This document shows positions 51,134 through 60,353 of a DNA stretch of 64,000 nt, piece by piece. The notes below the pieces were generated by a model that was not told the DNA's origin, searched no databases, and saw only the letters and a list, made by a program, of their open reading frames with translations. Position numbers and translations under genes: made by a program. Location: the NCBI GenBank assembly GCA_900548265.1, contig URKG01000010.1, positions 1 through 64,000 of the forward strand, read 5' to 3'. Within the stretch, counting starts at the first letter, position 1. Every line of letters starts with the position of its first letter. This DNA is from an uncultured Collinsella sp. Lineage in GTDB: Bacteria > Actinomycetota > Coriobacteriia > Coriobacteriales > Coriobacteriaceae.

Positions 51134-52006
51134 GTGAACCGCGATTTCGCCTCATCGCTCATCCAGCTCAACAACACGTTCTATCGCGAGCACTCCGCTT
51201 CCTTTTCCGATACGCGCCAGGCCCCGTGGCCCGGTTGGGTACGCACCATGGATATCGCGCTCGAACAGCTCAACGTCGCCACGATCGAGCATCCCGTCCG
51301 CGTCTTCGATCTTGCCTGTGGCAATATGCGATTCGAGAACTTTGCCGCCGGCGGCGCACTTGCCGCCAAGGGCGTCGATGGCGCAAACCCCTCGGCAGAT
51401 GCCAGCTGCCCGTTTGAGTTCTATGGTGTCGACTCGTGCCAAGACCTGGCCATCGATGCACATGGCCACGCGCTGCGCATTCCCAACCTGCACTTCCAGG
51501 AACTCGACGTGCTCGACGCCCTTATGAAGCTCAACCCCGCCGAGACGCCCGACGTGCTTTTCGACGCCCCACTCGCCGACATCTCGGTCTGCTTTGGCTT
51601 TATGCACCATGTGCCGTCGTGCGAGTACCGTGTACGCGTGCTCGACGCCCTGGTGCGGCAGACGCGCCCAGGCGGCATCATCGCCATCAGCTTTTGGGAG
51701 TTCATGAACGACGAGCGCATGGCGCGCAAGGCCGTTCGAGCCGAGGCCCGCGCCGAGCTCACCCCGCCGTTTGAGGGTTACGATTCAGCGCAGTTTGAAG
51801 CCGGCGACCACCTCATCGGCTGGCAAAACGACCGCCACGCCTACCGTTATTGCCATCACTTTGACGATCAGCAGATCACCGACCTGGTGCGCGGCGTCCG
51901 CACGTTCTACAAGAGCGGCGAGGTCCCCGTGCGCGAGCTTGAGCGCTTCCATGCCGACGGTCGCAGCGGCGAGCTCAACCGCTATGTGATTCTCAAGCGT
52001 CTGTAG
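51134..52006 (+). CDS. Class I SAM-dependent methyltransferase
   Basis: A 290-residue methyltransferase-fold protein. VFDLACGNMRFENF is the SAM-binding loop, followed by EFYGVDSCQDLAI, ISVCFGFMHHVPS and RQTRPGGIIAISFWEFM. The substrate is unknown. Such stand-alone methyltransferases act on small molecules or tRNA. The GTG at 51134 follows GGAGGGAG. It runs divergent to the HTH gene and lies 120 bases before trmB. Confidence 0.88.
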   Translation: MNRDFASSLIQLNNTFYREHSASFSDTRQAPWPGWVRTMDIALEQLNVATIEHPVRVFDLACGNMRFENFAAGGALAAKGVDGANPSADASCPFEFYGVDSCQDLAIDAHGHALRIPNLHFQELDVLDALMKLNPAETPDVLFDAPLADISVCFGFMHHVPSCEYRVRVLDALVRQTRPGGIIAISFWEFMNDERMARKAVRAEARAELTPPFEGYDSAQFEAGDHLIGWQNDRHAYRYCHHFDDQQITDLVRGVRTFYKSGEVPVRELERFHADGRSGELNRYVILKRL

Positions 52007-52125
52007 GCACCGACGACTCGCCGTCGAGCCGCATCGCATCTTTCGGGCAAACTATGCCCACCCTTTTTTCAACCCATTGACGGAACGTGCAACCATGCGT
52101 TCCGCACTTATGACCAAGGAGCCTC

Positions 52126-52965
52126 ATGGGAGCCGTCCACGTTCGCACGCCTAAGAACTTTGTGCTCGAGGAGCGCCTGGAGCGCTACGCCGATGCGATT
52201 GAGACGAACCCCGAGGCTTATGCCGGAGATTGGCGCGAGGCTTGCGCGCCAGCTGGCAGCAAGCCCTTCGAACACCTTCACCTGGATCTTGGCTGTGGCA
52301 AGGGAACCTATCTGGTCGAGCGCGCCCACCGCGAGCCCGATACCCTCTTTATCGGCATGGACCAGGAGCCCATCTGCATCGCCTATGCCGCGCAGAAAAT
52401 CTGCGAACAGGGGCTATCCAACGCACTCGTCCTGCCCCGAGGCGCCGCATCGCTGCCACGGCTGTTTGCCGCAGGCGAGCTCGATGCCATCACCATCAAC
52501 TTTCCCACGCCGCAGCCCAAGGCCAAGCACGCCAAAAAGCGCCTCGTCCATGTCGACCATCTGATGCTCTATCGCCCGCTCTTTGCAGCCAACGCCACCG
52601 TCACGCTGCGCACCGACAGCAAACCATTGCGCGATTACGCCTTGGGACAGTTTGCCGCGGCCGACTACGATACGCTTTGGGTAAGTGACGACGTCCGCCG
52701 CGACCATCCCGAGCATCCCGAGACCGAATATGAATGCCGCACGCGCGAGATGGGCGCTGCCGTCTATGGCATTTGTGCCACACCCGGCGCGCAGCCTAGC
52801 GATGAACAGCTCGCGGCGGGCCGCGCGCAGGAGCAAAGCCTTGCCCGCTACCTGCCCGATAACCTCGATGAGCTCACCTACGTACCTCTGGGCATGGAAG
52901 AGGCCGTCGAGAACTTTAGAAACCGCGCCCGCAAAGGCAAGAAGCGCCTGCCGCAAGAGCACTAA
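52126..52965 (+). CDS. trmB: tRNA (guanine-N7-)-methyltransferase, divergent
   Basis: A 279-residue TrmB-like protein expected to methylate G46 in tRNA. The SAM loop is HLDLGCGKGTYLVE, followed by FIGMDQEPICIAYAA. The active-site loop reads INFPTPQPKAKHAKKRLVH, where most TrmB enzymes have FPDPWPK-RH-KRR, so a Pro-Trp-Pro is replaced by Pro-Gln-Pro. The rest is well conserved. The ATG at 52126 follows AAGGAGCC. About 40 residues at each end are longer than in small TrmB enzymes. Confidence 0.85.
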   Translation: MGAVHVRTPKNFVLEERLERYADAIETNPEAYAGDWREACAPAGSKPFEHLHLDLGCGKGTYLVERAHREPDTLFIGMDQEPICIAYAAQKICEQGLSNALVLPRGAASLPRLFAAGELDAITINFPTPQPKAKHAKKRLVHVDHLMLYRPLFAANATVTLRTDSKPLRDYALGQFAAADYDTLWVSDDVRRDHPEHPETEYECRTREMGAAVYGICATPGAQPSDEQLAAGRAQEQSLARYLPDNLDELTYVPLGMEEAVENFRNRARKGKKRLPQEH

Positions 52966-53063
52966 CTTCACGCGCCCATTTCCTGCATTTTCTCGCGCGC
53001 TGGCGCCCCACGCCGCCGCTACGCCATAATAGTTGGCGGACAATCGCGAGAGAAAGCAAACAC

Positions 53064-55745
53064 ATGGCACAGACCACGACAGATACCGCCGCCAGCACCG
53101 TCTCCGGCGCCGGCGCCGCCAGCTCATTCTCGGGCGGCACGGGAACCGAAGCCGAGTTCGGCTCGCTCGGCGCGCTCTCCCCCACCTGGTGGGAGCCCGA
53201 GGACGGCAGCGAGCCCGAACCATGGCTCACGCCCGATCAGGCCTTCGAACGCTTCTTTGAATGGACGAGCGATCGCGGCATTGAACTGTGGGATCACCAA
53301 GAAGAGGCCCTCATGGACCTGGCTGCCGGCGATCACGTCATTTTGGGAACACCGACCGGATCGGGCAAATCGCTCGTCGCGCTGGGCATGCTCTTTATGG
53401 GCATGGCGCAGGGCAAGCGTTGCTATTACACGGCCCCTATCAAGGCTCTGGTCAGCGAGAAGTTTTTCGACCTTGTGCAGGTGCTCGGCCGCGACAACGT
53501 CGGCATGATCACCGGCGACACGCATATCAACACCAAGGCACCCGTCATCTGCTGCACGGCCGAAATCCTTGCCAACGATGCGCTGCGCGAGGGCGAGGAC
53601 GCCGATGTGGGCTGCGTAGCCATGGACGAGTTCCACTACTTTGCCGACCCCGACCGCGGCTGGGCCTGGCAGGTACCGCTGCTCACCCTGCCCCACACGC
53701 AGTTTATGCTCATGAGCGCCACGCTCGGCGATGTCACTGCTATCGCCGCCTCGCTCGAGGAGCACACCGGCGCTACCTGTGACTTGGTCGTCGATGCCCC
53801 ACGCCCTGTGCCGCTGAGCTACGACTATGTCACGACCTCCCTCGAGGGCACCGTCGAGCTCGCCATGCGCCGCAGCGAGGCCCCGCTCTATATCGTGCAC
53901 TTTAGCCAGGATGCCGCCCTTGCGACGGCACAGTCGCTCGCCAATTTTGGCATCGCTAGCAAGGAACAGCGCGAGGCCATTAAGGAAGCTGCCAAAGGCA
54001 CGAGCTTCTCGACGGCCTTTGGCAAGATTCTCAAGCGCCTGCTTGGATGCGGCGTCGGCGTGCACCATGCTGGTATGTTGCCGCGCTATCGCCTGCTGGT
54101 CGAGCGCTTGGCGCAGCAGGGCCTGCTGCCCGTCATCTGCGGCACCGATACACTCGGCGTCGGCATCAACGTACCCATCCACACCGTGGTGCTCACCGCG
54201 CTCACCAAGTTCGATGGCTACAAGATGCGTCGCCTGCGCGCCCGCGAGTTCCATCAGATTGCCGGTCGCGCCGGCCGCTCAGGCTTCGATACCGAGGGCA
54301 TGGTAATTGCCGAGGCACCCGAGCACGAGATCGAGAATGCCAAGCTTATGGCCAAGGCGGGCGATGACCCCAAAAAGCTCCGCAAGATTAAAAAGAAAAA
54401 GGCCCCCGAGGGCTTTGTCACCTGGAACAAGCAGACCTTCGAGCGCCTGATCGAGACGCAGCCCGAGACGCTCAAGCCGCGCCTGCGCATCACGCACTCC
54501 ATGGTAATTAGCGTGGTCGAGCAGGGCGGCGATGCCCGAACCCGCGTACACGACCTTATCGAGACGAGCCTGCAGACTCCCGAGGAAAAGGCTAAGCTCG
54601 AGGTTCGCGCCGACGAGATCTTCGCCACGCTCATCGACTCCGGCGTTGTCGTGCGCACCGAGGTGCCGCCCGCGCCCGACGCCCCGACTGATGCCGCACC
54701 AGACATCGACTATGCGCTGACGGTCGATCTGCCCGAGGACTTCGCGCTCGATCAGCCGCTCTCGCCGTTCTTGCTTGCCGCGTTGGAGCTACTCGATCCC
54801 GAGAGCGAGACCTATACCATGGACCTGATTTCGATGGTCGAGGCGACGCTCGAGGATCCCAAACAGGTGCTGCGCGCACAGGAGCGCGCCGCACGCGATC
54901 GCGCTATGGCCGAGATGAAGGCCGACGGCATCGAGTATGAGGAGCGCTTGGAGCGCATTCAGGACGTCACATACGAAAAGCCGCTCGAGGATTTGCTCGA
55001 TGCCGCTTTTGACAAGTACTGCCAGGAAGTACCGTGGGCAAACGACTACCAGCTCTCTCCCAAGAGCGTCCTGCGCGATATGCTGGAAAGCGCGAGCGAT
55101 TTTAAGGGCTACATTCAAAAGCTCGGCATCGCCCGTTCCGAGGGCATTTTACTGCGCTACCTGGCAGAGGCCTACCGTTCGCTCGACCGCACCGTGCCCA
55201 TTGAGAAGCGCGATGAGCGCTTGCGTGACATCATTTCGTGGCTCGGTTTTGTGGTGCGCTCGGTCGACTCGAGCCTGGTGGACGAGTGGGAGAACGCCGG
55301 CAACCCGGCAGCCCTCGACGCCGCACCGCCGCAGGGCATCGACGAGGTCGTGGCGGACCGCCGCGGCTGCACGCTGTTGGTGCGCAATGCACTCTTCCGC
55401 CGCGTGGCCCTTGCAGCCCGCGAACACGTGCGCGATCTGGGCGAGCTCGACGAGGACTGGGGCATGAGCGAGGTCCGCTGGCAAAAGGCCCTCGATGCCT
55501 ATCACGAGCAGCACGAGGAAATCCTCACCGACGGAGACGCCCGCAGTGCTGCGATGTTTACCATCGACGAGAGCGACGAGAAGACCGCACGCGTGTGGCA
55601 CGTGCATCAGATCTTTGCCGACGAGAATGGCGACCACGACTTTGGCATCATGGGCGATGTCGATCTGGACGCCACGCAAGACGGCGGCGAGGTCATCTTC
55701 AAAAACTACCGCGTCGGCTTTATCGAGGACCTGCTCGAGGACTAG
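53064..55745 (+). CDS. DEAD/DEAH box helicase, Ski2-like with DUF3516
   Basis: An 893-residue helicase. The core has GTPTGSGKSLVAL near residues 94-106, MDEFHYFADPDRGWAWQVP (DEFH box), LMSATLGDV, and FHQIAGRAGRSGFD (motif VI). The C-terminal about 400 residues match the DUF3516 helicase extension (LDPESETYTMDLISMVEATL, WLGFVVRSVDSSLVDEWENAG). The Ski2-like family acts on RNA or DNA. Actinobacterial DUF3516 helicases have no clear assigned role. A weak GAGAAAG precedes the ATG at 53064. A strong terminator follows. Confidence 0.9.
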   Translation: MAQTTTDTAASTVSGAGAASSFSGGTGTEAEFGSLGALSPTWWEPEDGSEPEPWLTPDQAFERFFEWTSDRGIELWDHQEEALMDLAAGDHVILGTPTGSGKSLVALGMLFMGMAQGKRCYYTAPIKALVSEKFFDLVQVLGRDNVGMITGDTHINTKAPVICCTAEILANDALREGEDADVGCVAMDEFHYFADPDRGWAWQVPLLTLPHTQFMLMSATLGDVTAIAASLEEHTGATCDLVVDAPRPVPLSYDYVTTSLEGTVELAMRRSEAPLYIVHFSQDAALATAQSLANFGIASKEQREAIKEAAKGTSFSTAFGKILKRLLGCGVGVHHAGMLPRYRLLVERLAQQGLLPVICGTDTLGVGINVPIHTVVLTALTKFDGYKMRRLRAREFHQIAGRAGRSGFDTEGMVIAEAPEHEIENAKLMAKAGDDPKKLRKIKKKKAPEGFVTWNKQTFERLIETQPETLKPRLRITHSMVISVVEQGGDARTRVHDLIETSLQTPEEKAKLEVRADEIFATLIDSGVVVRTEVPPAPDAPTDAAPDIDYALTVDLPEDFALDQPLSPFLLAALELLDPESETYTMDLISMVEATLEDPKQVLRAQERAARDRAMAEMKADGIEYEERLERIQDVTYEKPLEDLLDAAFDKYCQEVPWANDYQLSPKSVLRDMLESASDFKGYIQKLGIARSEGILLRYLAEAYRSLDRTVPIEKRDERLRDIISWLGFVVRSVDSSLVDEWENAGNPAALDAAPPQGIDEVVADRRGCTLLVRNALFRRVALAAREHVRDLGELDEDWGMSEVRWQKALDAYHEQHEEILTDGDARSAAMFTIDESDEKTARVWHVHQIFADENGDHDFGIMGDVDLDATQDGGEVIFKNYRVGFIEDLLED

Positions 55746-55766
55746 CCGAACATACCGGAACGAAAC

Positions 55767-55804
55767 AAGCGGGGCCGTTGGCAATATCGCCAGCGGCCCC
55801 GCTT
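55767..55804. terminator. Bidirectional terminator after the Ski2-like helicase
   Basis: AAGCGGGGCCG and CGGCCCCGCTT enclose a 16-base loop, with A and T ends allowing use in both directions. It separates the helicase from the convergent DUF2130 gene. Confidence 0.85.
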
Positions 55805-55823
55805 TTGCGCTATACGCTATGCC

Positions 55824-57581
55824 TTACTCGACATCCTCGACCTCATACGAATCCGCCTCGGCTGGCTCATCGTTTGCCTCTGGCGCAGCCCCGCGCGCCT
55901 CGTCAAACGCCGCCTTCATGGTCTTGTTGCCCCACGTGAGCTTGCGAATGGTAAGATCGTCGGCCTTCTTGTTGGCTAGGCGCAGATTGTTCTCGGAGGA
56001 CAGCAACGCCTCCTTGGTTTTCTGCAGATGGCTAATCGTCTTGTCAATCTCATCGATTGCCGTTTGGAACTTGCGGCTCGCGATCTCGTAGTTGCGGCCG
56101 AAATCGTTCTTGAACTTTTCCATCTTGGCTTCGAAGTTCGTGACGTCGATATTCTGCTGTTTGTACTCCGCCAGTTCCTGCTTATAGCGTAGCGAACCCA
56201 TGGCGGCGTTGCGAAGAAGCGTGATCATGGGAATGAAAAACTGTGGGCGAATCACGTACATCTTCTCGTAGCGATAGCTCACGTCCACGATTCCTGCGTT
56301 ATAGAGCTCGCTCTCGGGCTCGAGCAGCGTGCAGAGCACCGCGTACTCACAGCCTTTCTGACGACGATCGTGATCGAGTTTCTTAAAGAAGTCCTCGTTT
56401 TTATGCTTGGTCGCGGTCTCGTCGTTCTCGTTTTTCATCTCGAACATAATCGAAATGACCTCGTTACCGCTCGCGTCGCACTCGCGGAAGATAAAGTCGC
56501 CCTTGGTACCCTCGGACGCATCGTTATCTTTCTCGAAGTACGCGTTAGGAAATGCCGTCATGCGCAGACGGTTAAACTCGGTCTCGCAGTGCTGCTCGAG
56601 AGACTCGCCCACCATCTTGGTGGACAGGCGGACCTTCATGTCCTTAAGGCGCTCAATCTCTTCATCCTTGTAGCGAATCAGGTCATCGCTCGCGCGCTTG
56701 GCCTGCGCAAGCTCGAGCTCGTGTGCCGCCTTGGCCTGCTCCTCGCGAGAATCGCGCACTGCCAGCTCGCTCGTCAGCTTGGCACGCGCCTCATCGCGCT
56801 CTCGCTCTGCCGCGGCGACCGCCTCTGACAGGTTCATTTTTGCCATCAGTTCCTGCTCGCGCAGTTGGGCACGCAGGCCCTCGGCCTCTTGCTCGGACTG
56901 TGCCTTTGCGGCAGAAAACCTCTCTTGCACCTTCACGCGATAGTCAGCAAGCGCGCGCTCGGCCTCGCCGCGAGCGGCATCGAGCTCACGCTGCGACTCG
57001 GCCGCGGCGGCGGCAAGCGCCATCTCCTTGGCCTTGTCCGCCGCGGAGAGCTTTGCCTGCAATTCGGCAATCTGCGCATCGCGTGCAGCCAAATCGTTTT
57101 GAGCAGCGTTGCGCGCGGCCGACTCGACAAGCTTGGCTTCGTCATCTTTGCGTCCCAGCTGCGCACGCAAATTGTCGATCTCGCGCTGAAGCTCGGCGTT
57201 TTCCTTTTGAGCGTCGGCACGGGCCTCAACCGCTGCGCGCTGACTTGCGCTCTCGCGCTCTGCGGCAGCGCCCTCGAGCTTGGCGCGCAGCTCGGCAAGC
57301 TCGGCGTCGCGCTTGGCAACCTCTTGTGCCAGCTTCTGCTCCGCAGCGTTCTTCTGCTCGACAAGCTGAGCATTGCGCTGAGACTCTGCCTTTTGCAAGG
57401 CAGCCGTCGAACGCGAGCGCTCAAGCTCCAGCGCCTGCTCGCCCTCGCGCTGGACTGCCCTCACACGCTCATCCAGGTCGCGCGAAAACTCGGCATCGCG
57501 TACTTGCTTGACGATATCCGCATAGCCGGACGCATCGACCTTAAAGACTTCGCCACAATGCGGGCACTTGATCTCATTCAT
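55824..57581 (-). CDS. DUF2130 coiled-coil protein
   Basis: A 585-residue protein starting with a likely zinc ribbon (MNEIKCPHCGEVFKVD). It then has a very long coiled coil from about residue 25 to 310, rich in Ala, Glu and Lys. The C-terminal DUF2130 domain follows (SLEQHCETEFNRLRMTAFPNAYFEKDND, GDFIFRE, MFEMKNENDETATKHKNEDFFKKLDHDR). That block with conserved acidic and Lys residues resembles restriction-endonuclease-like folds, but no activity is assigned. The ATG at 57581 follows GAGGAG. It is probably monocistronic. Confidence 0.88.
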   Translation of the reverse strand: MNEIKCPHCGEVFKVDASGYADIVKQVRDAEFSRDLDERVRAVQREGEQALELERSRSTAALQKAESQRNAQLVEQKNAAEQKLAQEVAKRDAELAELRAKLEGAAAERESASQRAAVEARADAQKENAELQREIDNLRAQLGRKDDEAKLVESAARNAAQNDLAARDAQIAELQAKLSAADKAKEMALAAAAAESQRELDAARGEAERALADYRVKVQERFSAAKAQSEQEAEGLRAQLREQELMAKMNLSEAVAAAERERDEARAKLTSELAVRDSREEQAKAAHELELAQAKRASDDLIRYKDEEIERLKDMKVRLSTKMVGESLEQHCETEFNRLRMTAFPNAYFEKDNDASEGTKGDFIFRECDASGNEVISIMFEMKNENDETATKHKNEDFFKKLDHDRRQKGCEYAVLCTLLEPESELYNAGIVDVSYRYEKMYVIRPQFFIPMITLLRNAAMGSLRYKQELAEYKQQNIDVTNFEAKMEKFKNDFGRNYEIASRKFQTAIDEIDKTISHLQKTKEALLSSENNLRLANKKADDLTIRKLTWGNKTMKAAFDEARGAAPEANDEPAEADSYEVEDVE

Positions 57582-57640
57582 AGCAGCTCCTCGATGGACG
57601 CAAATTTCAACCGCTTACACTCTACCGCGCCGCACGGACA

Positions 57641-57674
57641 AAAAAGGCGCCGCCGCCATAATGGCAACAGCGCC
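57641..57674 (-). terminator. Terminator of the ChbG-like gene
   Basis: On the minus strand GGCGCTGTTGCCAT pairs imperfectly with ATGGCGGCGGCGCC and is followed by TTTTTT. It lies just after the ChbG stop and the hairpin element at 57679. Confidence 0.7.
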
Positions 57675-57678
57675 AGGA

Positions 57679-57711
57679 CCACCACAAAGGTGCCTGTCCC
57701 CTTTGTGGTGG
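57679..57711. repeat. REP-like hairpin with GGGACAGG-type core
   Basis: Perfect 12-base arms CCACCACAAAGG and CCTTTGTGGTGG enclose a nine-base loop. On the minus strand the centre reads GGGGACAGGCACC, matching the GGGACAGG in the element at 43773-43809. It lies between the ChbG stop and its terminator. Confidence 0.7.
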
Positions 57712-57720
57712 CATGGGTCA

Positions 57721-58485
57721 CTACAGGTCGCGATAGTCGACCAGGCGAAGATCAGGTTGAGACCCGAGCCAAGCGCGCAGCTCAGGGTCGATCAGCGCGT
57801 CGACTTCCTTGGTACGATCGGTCGTAAGCGAGCTGTTCTCGAGGATAAACCGATCGAGATAGCCCGGGTGGCACACAAAGACGACCATCTCGCCGTCGGA
57901 CATCTCGCGAACCGTCTGCATAATCGAGTCCTTGGGTTCGTAGCCCGGCTCCATCGAATGCATCACCATGCGCAGATCAGTATTTCCGCAACGCACCACC
58001 GCCGTGGGATCGAAGCTCGCCTTTTGCTCCTTAAGGCCCAGCTCCTGGGCAACCGCCGAGATCGCTCGGTTAAGGTTTTCGCTCATGACGGCATGGGCCT
58101 CAAAGTAATCGGGCTCGCGGCCCACAATCTCGACAAAACGGTCGTGCTGTGCGCGGATCTCGATGCAGGCCTCGTCGAAGTCTATCAGCTCCTCACCGCG
58201 CTTAAAATGCTCACGGAAGGTACGGCTGCTATGGAACTCGCCGCTCTCGTTGAGCATGCTCGGGATGAGCGCCGGATCGGCGCACGGCTTGCCCAGGCAC
58301 ACGTTGGCATGCTGGCCCACTGCAATATCGGCATCCGCCACGAGCGACCACCCACGCTCGGCCTCGGGCATATTAGGCATAAGGCCCGCCGAGCGCACCA
58401 GGCCCTCGTTGACGCTTCGGGCAATCCCCAGGTCAACAGCATACGAATAACCGATATCATCGGCACGAATAAGCAATTGCTTCAT
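57721..58485 (-). CDS. ChbG/HpnK (YdjC) family carbohydrate deacetylase
   Basis: A 254-residue YdjC-fold protein. It has RADDIGYSYAVD (paired Asp metal site), VGQHANVCLGKP, FEAHAVMSENL and FVCHPGYLDRF, all typical of the family. Members remove acetyl groups from chito-oligosaccharides or similar N-acetylated sugars using a divalent metal. The ATG at 58485 directly precedes the PTS genes on the same strand, separated by a terminator-like hairpin, so it may relate to imported sugars. Confidence 0.88.
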   Translation of the reverse strand: MKQLLIRADDIGYSYAVDLGIARSVNEGLVRSAGLMPNMPEAERGWSLVADADIAVGQHANVCLGKPCADPALIPSMLNESGEFHSSRTFREHFKRGEELIDFDEACIEIRAQHDRFVEIVGREPDYFEAHAVMSENLNRAISAVAQELGLKEQKASFDPTAVVRCGNTDLRMVMHSMEPGYEPKDSIMQTVREMSDGEMVVFVCHPGYLDRFILENSSLTTDRTKEVDALIDPELRAWLGSQPDLRLVDYRDL

Positions 58486-58506
58486 AACGACTCCAATCTA
58501 TGGAAA

Positions 58507-58535
58507 GGGGCACTTGGAGTGTAGCCAAGTGCCCC
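58507..58535 (-). terminator. Terminator of the PTS gene
   Basis: Perfect 11-base arms GGGGCACTTGG and CCAAGTGCCCC enclose a seven-base loop and are followed on the minus strand by TTTCC. It lies about 30 bases after the PTS stop. Confidence 0.75.
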
Positions 58536-58563
58536 AGGTAATTATCCTACCTAAACAGATGTC

Positions 58564-60012
58564 TTAAGCCTTAGCGGCAGCAACATCTTCCTCGAGCTGA
58601 TCCTTGCTAAAGCCAAAGAGGTAGGCGATGGCAGCGGCGGCAACAAATGCAGCGCCCGATGCAACGCAACCCCAGACGAGATTGGCCGTTCCGCCGGCAA
58701 CAAAGCCGGTGACGCCCAGAATATTGGTCGCGCCCAGAACATACGTTGTCACATTGGTGAGGGCTGCGATCAAACCGCCGATAGCACCGCCGGCAACCAT
58801 GGCGCCCAGGCAGCGAGTGTACTTAAAGCCACAGCCATACAGTGCGGGCTCCGTCACGCCGCCCACGATACCGGAGAGCGAGAAGCCGAGCATGGCGCCC
58901 TTCTCGTCGGTCTCCTTAAGGCGCAGGAAGGCACCGAAGGCCATGCCCCACGTAGCGAACTGAGAGATACCGGCCGCGACCATAACGCAGGAGTCGGAGC
59001 CCAGGGTGAGCAGCTGCACAATACCAAGGGCAAGCAGGACCTGGTGCATACCGGTCATAACCAGGAACTCCCAAAGTGCGGCAATGACGACGAGGGAGAG
59101 GATGGTGACGATGCCGCCGGCGTTACCGAGACCGAACATAAAGTTGCCGACCATGCTGCCCAGGATGGAGCCAATCGGAGCCAAAGCGCACAGCGAAACG
59201 GGAATCATGACGGCCATGGTGCCCACGGGTACAAACACCGTAGAGAGCATGTCGGGAACGACCTTCTTCATGAACTTCTCGACGACCATAAGCACCGGCA
59301 TGGACAGAACCATGGGGAGCACGGTGGAGGAATAGTTGTTCAGCTGGGCCGGCAGTACGCCGTAGACCATGGTGGTCGTTACGCCCGAATCCGCCGCAGC
59401 GTTGACCAACGTCATGAACTCAGGAGCAATGAGCACACCGCCGAGCATCATGCCGAGTGGCTGGCTGCAGCCAAGCTGCTTCGCAGCAGCCCAACCCAAA
59501 TAAACGGGAAGGAAATAATAGCCAGCGTTATAAATCCAGTTGTAGAAGAAGTTGTAGATGTCGGAGTCGGCAGACCAAATACCGAGCATGCCGTCACCGC
59601 AAACCACGGCGATGGTACGGAACATGGCAGCGCCCATGATGATGGGGATCGTCATGACCATGGTCTTGGAGAGATAGTTGAGGATCTTGTTGCCCGCAGT
59701 CTTGAGCGTCAGCGGCTCCTTGGTGCCGTCATCGAGGTTCTCGTCAATGGAGCCTTCGCCTTTAACTCCCAGTGCAATGGCGGCGTCGTAGACCTTCGGT
59801 ACGTTCTGGCCAATGATGACCTGATACTGGCCGCCAGACCACTGTGCGCCCAGTACACCCTTGATCTTCTTAACTTCATCGTCATTGGGGATGGACTGAT
59901 CCTTGAGGTTCAGACGCAAGCGGGTCATGCAGTGCGTCACGTTCGTCACATTGGAGGCGCCGCCGACGGCAGCAAGCACATCCTCGGCAATCTTCTTGTT
60001 ATCGACAGCCAT
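58564..60012 (-). CDS. PTS transporter subunit EIIBC, glucoside/sucrose type
   Basis: A 482-residue sugar permease of the glucose/sucrose/glucoside PTS group. The N-terminal EIIB domain has the phosphorylated Cys in THCMTRLRL (Cys28). Then comes a linker and an EIIC membrane domain with about ten helices (FMTLVNAAADSG, SGIVGGVTEPALYGC). No EIIA domain is present, so phosphate must come from an EIIA elsewhere. The ATG at 60012 follows AAGGGA. Expression is probably switched on by the upstream antiterminator through the RAT site. No phospho-glycosidase is adjacent, so the sugar is unknown. Confidence 0.9.
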   Translation of the reverse strand: MAVDNKKIAEDVLAAVGGASNVTNVTHCMTRLRLNLKDQSIPNDDEVKKIKGVLGAQWSGGQYQVIIGQNVPKVYDAAIALGVKGEGSIDENLDDGTKEPLTLKTAGNKILNYLSKTMVMTIPIIMGAAMFRTIAVVCGDGMLGIWSADSDIYNFFYNWIYNAGYYFLPVYLGWAAAKQLGCSQPLGMMLGGVLIAPEFMTLVNAAADSGVTTTMVYGVLPAQLNNYSSTVLPMVLSMPVLMVVEKFMKKVVPDMLSTVFVPVGTMAVMIPVSLCALAPIGSILGSMVGNFMFGLGNAGGIVTILSLVVIAALWEFLVMTGMHQVLLALGIVQLLTLGSDSCVMVAAGISQFATWGMAFGAFLRLKETDEKGAMLGFSLSGIVGGVTEPALYGCGFKYTRCLGAMVAGGAIGGLIAALTNVTTYVLGATNILGVTGFVAGGTANLVWGCVASGAAFVAAAAIAYLFGFSKDQLEEDVAAAKA

Positions 60013-60151
60013 GTCGAATCCCTTCTCTTCCAACTAAAGGTCTGTGGGGCTTCACAGCATCAAGACGCACGATTCCGCTCGCGCCTGCGCAGCGCGCGAC
60101 GCCCGTTGGCAAGAGATTTCATTGCATGTGATTCCCGGGTGGATCGACATG

Positions 60152-60240
60152 AAAAAAGCCCCACGCACAACCGACGGAGACCCAATAATGGCCTCGACAG
60201 AATCGGTAGTGCCTCTCGGAGCTGCACCGTGAGTAACACC
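60152..60240 (-). promoter_or_regulatory. RAT antiterminator and overlapping terminator for the PTS gene
   Basis: On the minus strand a 36-base motif (about 60240-60205) begins GGTGTTACT and ends GGCACTACC, as in BglG/LicT ribonucleic antiterminator sites. Its second half overlaps the left arm of a terminator: GCACTACCGA pairs with TCGGTTGTGC at nine of ten positions, and the T run at 60152-60157 follows GGGGC. The overlap predicts mutually exclusive folds, with antitermination when the BglG-type protein binds. Confidence 0.65.
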
Positions 60241-60353
60241 CAACACACGGCGAGTATATGCGGCAGATACGTTTACTGTGGCTCAGATTGCCGACAAACG
60301 GTAGGAAACGACCCGCGAACGGTCACTATGACGGAAATAAAACGCCAGAGAAC

